A DNA stretch of 64,000 nt from Nymphaea colorata. Lineage: Eukaryota > Streptophyta > Magnoliopsida > Nymphaeales > Nymphaeaceae. The stretch covers positions 3,634,704 through 3,698,703 of the forward strand of contig NC_045139.1 of NCBI RefSeq assembly GCF_008831285.2, given 5' to 3'. Below, piece after piece: positions 59,047-64,000 of the stretch. The notes under the pieces were generated by a model. The model was not told where the DNA came from. It searched no databases and saw nothing but the letters and a program-made list of their open reading frames with translations. Position numbers and translations under genes: made by a program. Within the stretch, counting starts at the first letter, position 1; each line of letters starts with the position of its first letter.

Positions 59047-59394
59047 ATACAGAGAAAGCACCCCATGAGTTGCAGTGCGACTGAGCGAACGCACAAGACG
59101 GACTGAGCGAACGCGACAAGACAAAGTCACAGAGACGCTCTTCTTCGCTCTCCGATGCCCACCTTTCCCTGATATTCTGCCTCACTTTCTCTCTTTAGCT
59201 GCAGAGCCCTCCTTCTCGCCGGCGAAACTGGCGTTTGATATCTTTGACATTTTTTTAATGATGAAGGCGGCATAGGTTTGCCTACTGCTTTATTTTTTTT
59301 GCCTTTATCTTTTTTAACTTAATCATTAATATTTTCTTTTCAACCAACCCAATAAAATTCCAAAATGGTTTCTGATCTTCCAATAAATGCAGGC

Positions 59395-59880
59395 GTATAT
59401 TGTTGTTACGACATTCGTACCCAGATTGATGACGCCTGCTGTCTTCCCTTATTTGTTTATTCAAGATTCATCTTTTCTTTGGGTTAGTGTTTTTTTTTAT
59501 CATTTTATGTATTTTCTTGTCTGTGATGCCGGTTGCTGTTTCTGGCTTTTCTTCTTCTTTTCCATTTACATCCACCGAGGTCGTTGAGGCCGACGGTGTA
59601 TGATTCGATGCATTGGGGTTGATTTCTTTTTTAATGATGAGGGGAAGTAAGTCTTTGCCTCTGCAATAGTGATGAGACGGCGTAGTCAGTTTGCCTTTGC
59701 ACCTTTAACGTTCATATTTTCCCCTCCATTGTCGGGAGGAAGCCAAACAACCAAATAAAATTCGGTCATCGCCTTCTGAGTTGTGATCCTCTGACAAATA
59801 TATATTGTTGCGATGAAACTGGTGCCCAAATTAATGCCGTTCTTTCCTTCTCAAGATCGATCTTTTTTTTGTTCGGGTTA
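59395..59880. repeat. Short internal repeat, also at 22.08 kb
   Basis: The segments 59,395-59,470 and 59,790-59,880 are related ('tattgttg..acga', 'gtgcccaaattaatgcc'), and both resemble 22,080-22,150. T-rich flanks; no gene. Confidence 0.45.
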
Positions 59881-60208
59881 GCGGAAAACATTTAAACAAC
59901 TTGTCGTAGAAGCTTTACCATTTCGTTATTTGTCGCTCTGATCAAAACTTGTTATAGCTAACATTTAACGGTATCAACCTGCAATTGCAAAAATAATTCT
60001 CTATCTTAAACAAAATGCCAAATTACAGCTTATAGCCTACCCCTTCTCTCAAACTTTTCATAAAATCAAGTTATTTAAGTCACGCTTGAAGGAGAATGAT
60101 GAAACAAGTGAATAACATCATTTGCAGGTAATGCCGCTTCATGGACTAATCAAGATGGATTATCTTTGTAGTTCAGTTTGAATGATGGAATTTTCTATTT
60201 TTCTTCAA

Positions 60209-60415
60209 AATGAAGGACTGGGAAGAATTCTTTACATCTTTAACCACAGATTTTAGCTGAACATCGTTGGCTGAAGCCACATTAAGATTATCTTCTCTAC
60301 TTCAAAGTAGCAAAATGATGGACTGGAAAGAATTCTTTACATCTTTAACCATAGAGCTGAAAATCTTTGACTCAAGTCACATTATTAAGATTATCTTCTT
60401 TACTGCAAAGCAGGT
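60209..60415. repeat. 105-bp imperfect tandem duplication
   Basis: Units start at about 60,209 and 60,314; both contain 'gaattctttacatctttaac' and 'attaagattatcttct'. Confidence 0.8.
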
Positions 60416-60570
60416 TGCAAAGAGTTGGTGATGATGAAGATTTTTTGAGAAAAGAAAAAGTAAAAAGCCACCGAAGATTTTTTGAGAAAACTGCGCTGGA
60501 CTGCGAGAGAGACGCTGATTACTTGCTCGGTGCCCGTCGTTCTTGGAATAAACGTGGGAAAGGAAGAGGG

Positions 60571-60815
60571 GTCACTTCCGCCATAAAACTTGCAGACGTT
60601 GGGATTTAGGGGAGCCATATGGCAAAGCTGGGAAAGGGAGAGGGCTCAAGGAGAGTAAAGAGGGAAAGCTGGGAACGTGGTTTTTCTTCAACCCCAAACC
60701 CCAAGAATGGTTCAAAGATTTTGCTGTCACTTCCGCCATAAAACTTGCGGACGTTGGGAACTGGGGGAGTCATATGGGAAAGCTGGGAAAAGGGAGAGGG
60801 GTTAAGGAGAGTAAC
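60571..60815. repeat. 155-bp-period tandem duplication
   Basis: 'gtcacttccgccataaaact' and the following 'gacgttggga', 'catatgg.aaagctgggaaa' and 'aaggagagtaa' occur at 60,571-60,659 and 60,726-60,815. Confidence 0.8.
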
Positions 60816-61693
60816 ACCGTGACCCTCTTTCATCTCGGGCTCATATTGGAAAGGAGAGAGGCCTTTGAAATAATATTTTTTTTTTTTATGTAAGGGAGGG
60901 GCTAGCAGAGCTTAAATTAAAAAAAAAAAAATTGTAAACGTAAATCTTAAAATTTTAATTTGATTTATATTAAAATTTATGTTCCAACCCCTGTTAAAAC
61001 TTTGAAAATATAATAGAGTCTCTGCTATGCCATGAAAAATTGTTTACTCGGCACGTGACTGTTTCTAATACTCACAAACTATTGCATTAAAGAATTAGGG
61101 CGCATTCGATCATGTGTGATTATTGAAACGAGGATTAGTGTGGCATCAACTTGAAAATAGAGTGGAAGGTTTGTCGTTAGCAGTGAAGGAAATCTTGGTC
61201 CTTACATGAACAGCAGGCTTTGCTATAGAAATGAGGAATCGATTTCATCAATGAATTCCCAGGTACGGGTCTAACTTAGTCAGTTTTTCAACCTCTAACT
61301 TAGTCAGTTTTTCAACCTTTGGGTGTGTCCGTTGTCCATGGCTCCATGCACTGTTAAAAATCTTTCACAAATGTCAATTCTATATGATTACTTGTATACA
61401 TATTTTAATTTTGAGAAACGACCAATCACTGGAGGCATGCGTTGATTGCTTGCACCCATGTATTCAACAGGTGATCCTCCTCTTAAGCACCCTATTGGCA
61501 CATGTATTTCATGTAATCCAAGGATCTATTTTGAGGAGCGTCTTTCCCCCCCAAAGTCAAAAAGACCATTTTTGTTGATTTTTTACAATTCTAAGTTTGT
61601 ACGTCTAGCGTTTTTTTTTTTTTTGGCAAAAATAAATTGATCTTCATATTGGGCAAAATATTGTGATTAATTTCACCTTTTTTTATTTCCCAG
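60816..61693 (+). other. Upstream of LRR-TIR gene: no NB-ARC exon visible
   Basis: No P-loop, kinase-2 or MHD-type motif could be read. A short frame near 61,170-61,200 gives GLSLAVKEI, faintly like the GLPLAL motif of NB-ARC domains, followed at once by a stop; this is too weak to call. A 24-base tandem duplication lies at about 61,270-61,318. The DNA directly before 61,694 is T-rich and ends 'tttcccag', a good acceptor, so at least one exon should lie further upstream. Confidence 0.5.
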
Positions 61694-63612
61694 GAAAAGG
61701 GAAAAGTTGAAGGCGTGGTTCTAAACATGGAAGCGGAATGTACTGAAACCAATTTGACCACTAAAGTATTTGTGGATATGCCTAAACTAAGGCTGCTTCA
61801 TCTCAACTTTGTTAATTTCTTGGAAACTAAGATTGATCATTTTCCTAAAAGACTGAAATGGCTACAATGGAGAGGCTGCGAGCTGGAGTCAATGACATGT
61901 GACCGCACATCTTTTAAAAAGCTTGCGATACTTGACTTATCTCAAAGCAGCATTTATAAATTAACATTGAAAAATAAGGTAGTATTTTCGACAAAAACTG
62001 CTGAACCTTTTCTTTCTTAAATATTAATTATATTATCATCTTACTGAAATTAATGTTGTTGAAAAGGTGGACAGGTTGAAAGTTCTTGATGTCTCTAATT
62101 GTTGGTATATCGAAGCCACACCTGATTTTGCTTGTACCCCTAAACTCGAAAAGTTATTCCTTGATGACTGCAGAAAGCTTCGTGAGGTTCACGAATCAAT
62201 TTGTCGCCTTGAGAATTTGACCACCTTAAGTATGAGAAATTGTCAAGCTGTCGAAGAACTACCCCAGATGCATCGACGTTCCATTGCTAACCTTTCCAAA
62301 CTTGAGGAACTCAATTTACAAGGTTGTCGAAGGCTTCAATCTCTTCCTCCGCTGCCGTCATCTTTAAAGACATTAATTCTGCAAGGATGCAAGCTGTTGA
62401 AAGCTGTTCATGGGTTTCAACATTTGGAATCCATGGAACTATTAGACATGGATGGATGTGAAAAGATCAACTTTACATTGATGAGCAGCCTGTTTAAGGT
62501 CTCTCTCTCTCTCTCTCTCTTTCACATATATTTTTAGTAGACACATTCATGCTAATAAGAAATCATTGCAGGGAAAGACTTTTAGACATTTAGAGGAGTT
62601 AAGCGCTTCCGCAAGTAAAACTCTGACTGAGGATGAAAATTTCTCTTTTATAGTTCCACTTGATTCACCAAGTAACCCATTGCTTCTACAGCAGTTGCAT
62701 TGTTATGGGGATGGCAGCAAATCTGGCAGTCTACCTAATATTTACATTAAGGTCTGCGTTAAGGATATGGAAGACAATCTAGTAATCTATGAGACTATAT
62801 TTAGCGGTTATCGTGACGTTGACAACGACATCAGTGGGCAATGCAGTTGGTGCTATACTGTTTCTTCTTCAGAATACGATGATATAAACATTTGCCCTGA
62901 GCTCTATCGGCCTTGTTCAATATGTGTGTCTACGGTCGATAACTTCCCTCTAATAAGGGTTGATATTCTGCTTAGAAGTGCCCGCAGATGGACCAGAAAT
63001 TATTCAGAAGTGATTCCTGTTGGTGAGAATATAACAAATTCAAGGAGGATCTCTGCCGAGCAAAACCAGCCATTGCCATCAATGTTGTCAGCTGAATATT
63101 TTACATTTGAGTTTGATGTATTGTTCAGATATGTAGAAGAGGATATTCCTACCAAATTTATAAACAACCTATACAAGGCCCTACAACAGCATGGCATCTG
63201 CATATTTAAAGGTGAAGATGCTGAAAGTAAAGGGGAAGAATATTTGCTTAACTGCATTGAAAGATCGGCCATCTGCATACCCATCTTCTCGAAGCGCTTT
63301 CCTCAGTCAAAGTGGCACCTTAAGTCGGTTGCCAAGATGGTAGAATTTAGAAAGTTTATCATACCTGTATACTTTCAAGTCCGTCCTTTAGATATCAGAG
63401 ATCAAAAGGAAGAGTTTGGAACATATTTCTCGCGTCACAAAAATGAAGATCGAAGAGAGATTGTAGAAGATTGGAGAAAAGCATTGGAAGTTGTTGTTAG
63501 ACGATGCCATCACCAATTTATCTACAAAACAAGCAGGTTCATTTCCCTCTGTGCTTCCCCTACACATTGTTCCACATATCTTGCAAAAATAATTTTCAAT
63601 TATCTATCATAA
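61694..63612 (+). CDS. TNL-derived LRR protein with C-terminal TIR domain (partial)
   Basis: Exons: 61,694-61,978 (95 codons), 62,067-62,498 (144 codons) and 62,572 to a donor at 63,536, or read on to a stop at 63,612. All inner junctions are phase 0 with GT-AG borders. Exons 1-2 encode TNL-type leucine-rich repeats: EGVVLN start, MPKLRLLHLNFV, PKRLKWLQWRGCELESM, LKVLDVSNCW, LEKLFLDDCRKLREVHESI, LEELNLQGCRRLQSLPPLP. Exon 3 begins with a post-LRR region (residues about 1-150, possibly C-JID-like) followed by a TIR domain (about 179-315): FDVLFRYVEEDIPTKFINNL, then CIPIFSKRFPQSKWHLKSV, then FIIPVYFQV and WRKALEVVV. The catalytic glutamate position is serine (63,325-63,327). TIR normally opens a TNL, so this order is unusual. 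No NB-ARC exon is seen and the 5' end is incomplete. TNLs are intracellular immune receptors; this one may be a partner, a regulator or a relic. Confidence 0.85.
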
Positions 63613-64000
63613 TATTTAAGATAATTGAGGATATGTATGTATTTTACATGATAAGAAACTAAATACAATTTAGTTGGTTAAACAATGAAGAAATCTAGGT
63701 CATGTCACATTTTTCAAGACAATGTTATGAAGTCATTTCTGCTTCCCATGTCAAGTCAATGTTCACGTTTGTCTTGGTGGGGTTTACATACACGTACCTT
63801 CTGGCATTTTATGGCCTGGTGTCAACCTTCACCATTGAAATTTCAACAGGGCGGTGAAAGTTTTGTAGAGTGAAATTTCAAAGACAACTTTTTCCATAAA
63901 TTTGAAAGTTTGTAGCAGCAACACCAGGTGATATTCTTTGGTTGTTTGATTTCATGAGCATACGTGGACAATGAAACTTCACCGAGAAGCAAAAAAAAAA
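63613..64000. other. Downstream of LRR-TIR exon 3
   Basis: No NB-ARC motif is recognisable before the window ends. A 62-codon frame at 63,685-63,873 has no recognised motif. The gene may continue beyond the window if the donor at 63,536 is used. Confidence 0.4.

Noticed and set aside
61165-61210. GLSLAVKEI as a relic of the NB-ARC GLPLAL motif
   Set aside because: A single nine-residue resemblance with stops close by on both sides is not evidence of a domain.

Overview
This is plant nuclear DNA, AT-rich and dominated by repeats. The plant calls rest on GT-AG introns, an LRR exon series of the TIR-NB-LRR (TNL) type, NAC transcription-factor exons, an RNA polymerase II CTD exon, a kinesin-7 exon, and many small MITE-like and SINE-like elements. 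TNL-type sequence argues against a grass and fits a eudicot, magnoliid or early-diverging angiosperm. The species cannot be fixed from the sequence.

Only one locus looks like a substantial gene: 61,694 to at least 63,536 on the plus strand. Its three exons encode leucine-rich repeats, a post-LRR region, and then a TIR domain placed C-terminally. No NB-ARC exon is visible upstream. The TIR has a serine at the position of the catalytic glutamate.

The rest is fragments and repeats. 3.96-9.62 kb is a tandem array, including three units with a 1,493-bp period, carrying remnants of a small multi-pass membrane-protein family. Other members lie at 11.5, 19.4, 50.0 and 53.6 kb. 19.97-26.1 kb and 39.6-46.4 kb are collinear duplicated blocks; a 1.7-kb part also occurs at 9.61-11.32 kb, with diverged copies at 36.5 and 57.5 kb. 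A second block occurs three times (31.4-33.8, 37.3-39.4, 46.7-49.5 kb) and carries NAC-domain exons in different states of decay. Between 27.6 and 28.9 kb, exons of a kinesin-7 motor and of the RPB1 C-terminal domain lie side by side on the minus strand, between long fold-back elements (26.45-27.31 and 30.11-31.39 kb). A third fold-back lies at 34.44-35.46 kb. A Ty3-type gag relic lies at 50.5-50.9 kb.

Comparing duplicated blocks gives filled and empty insertion sites for two small DNA transposons (48,395-48,591 with an 8-bp target duplication; 40,997-41,367 with a 5-bp one). The region directly upstream of the LRR-TIR gene (58.5-61.3 kb) holds several short tandem duplications. No rRNA, functional tRNA or CRISPR structure was seen. 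Coordinates of repeats are from reading by eye and are accurate to a few tens of bases unless splice sites or target duplications are given.
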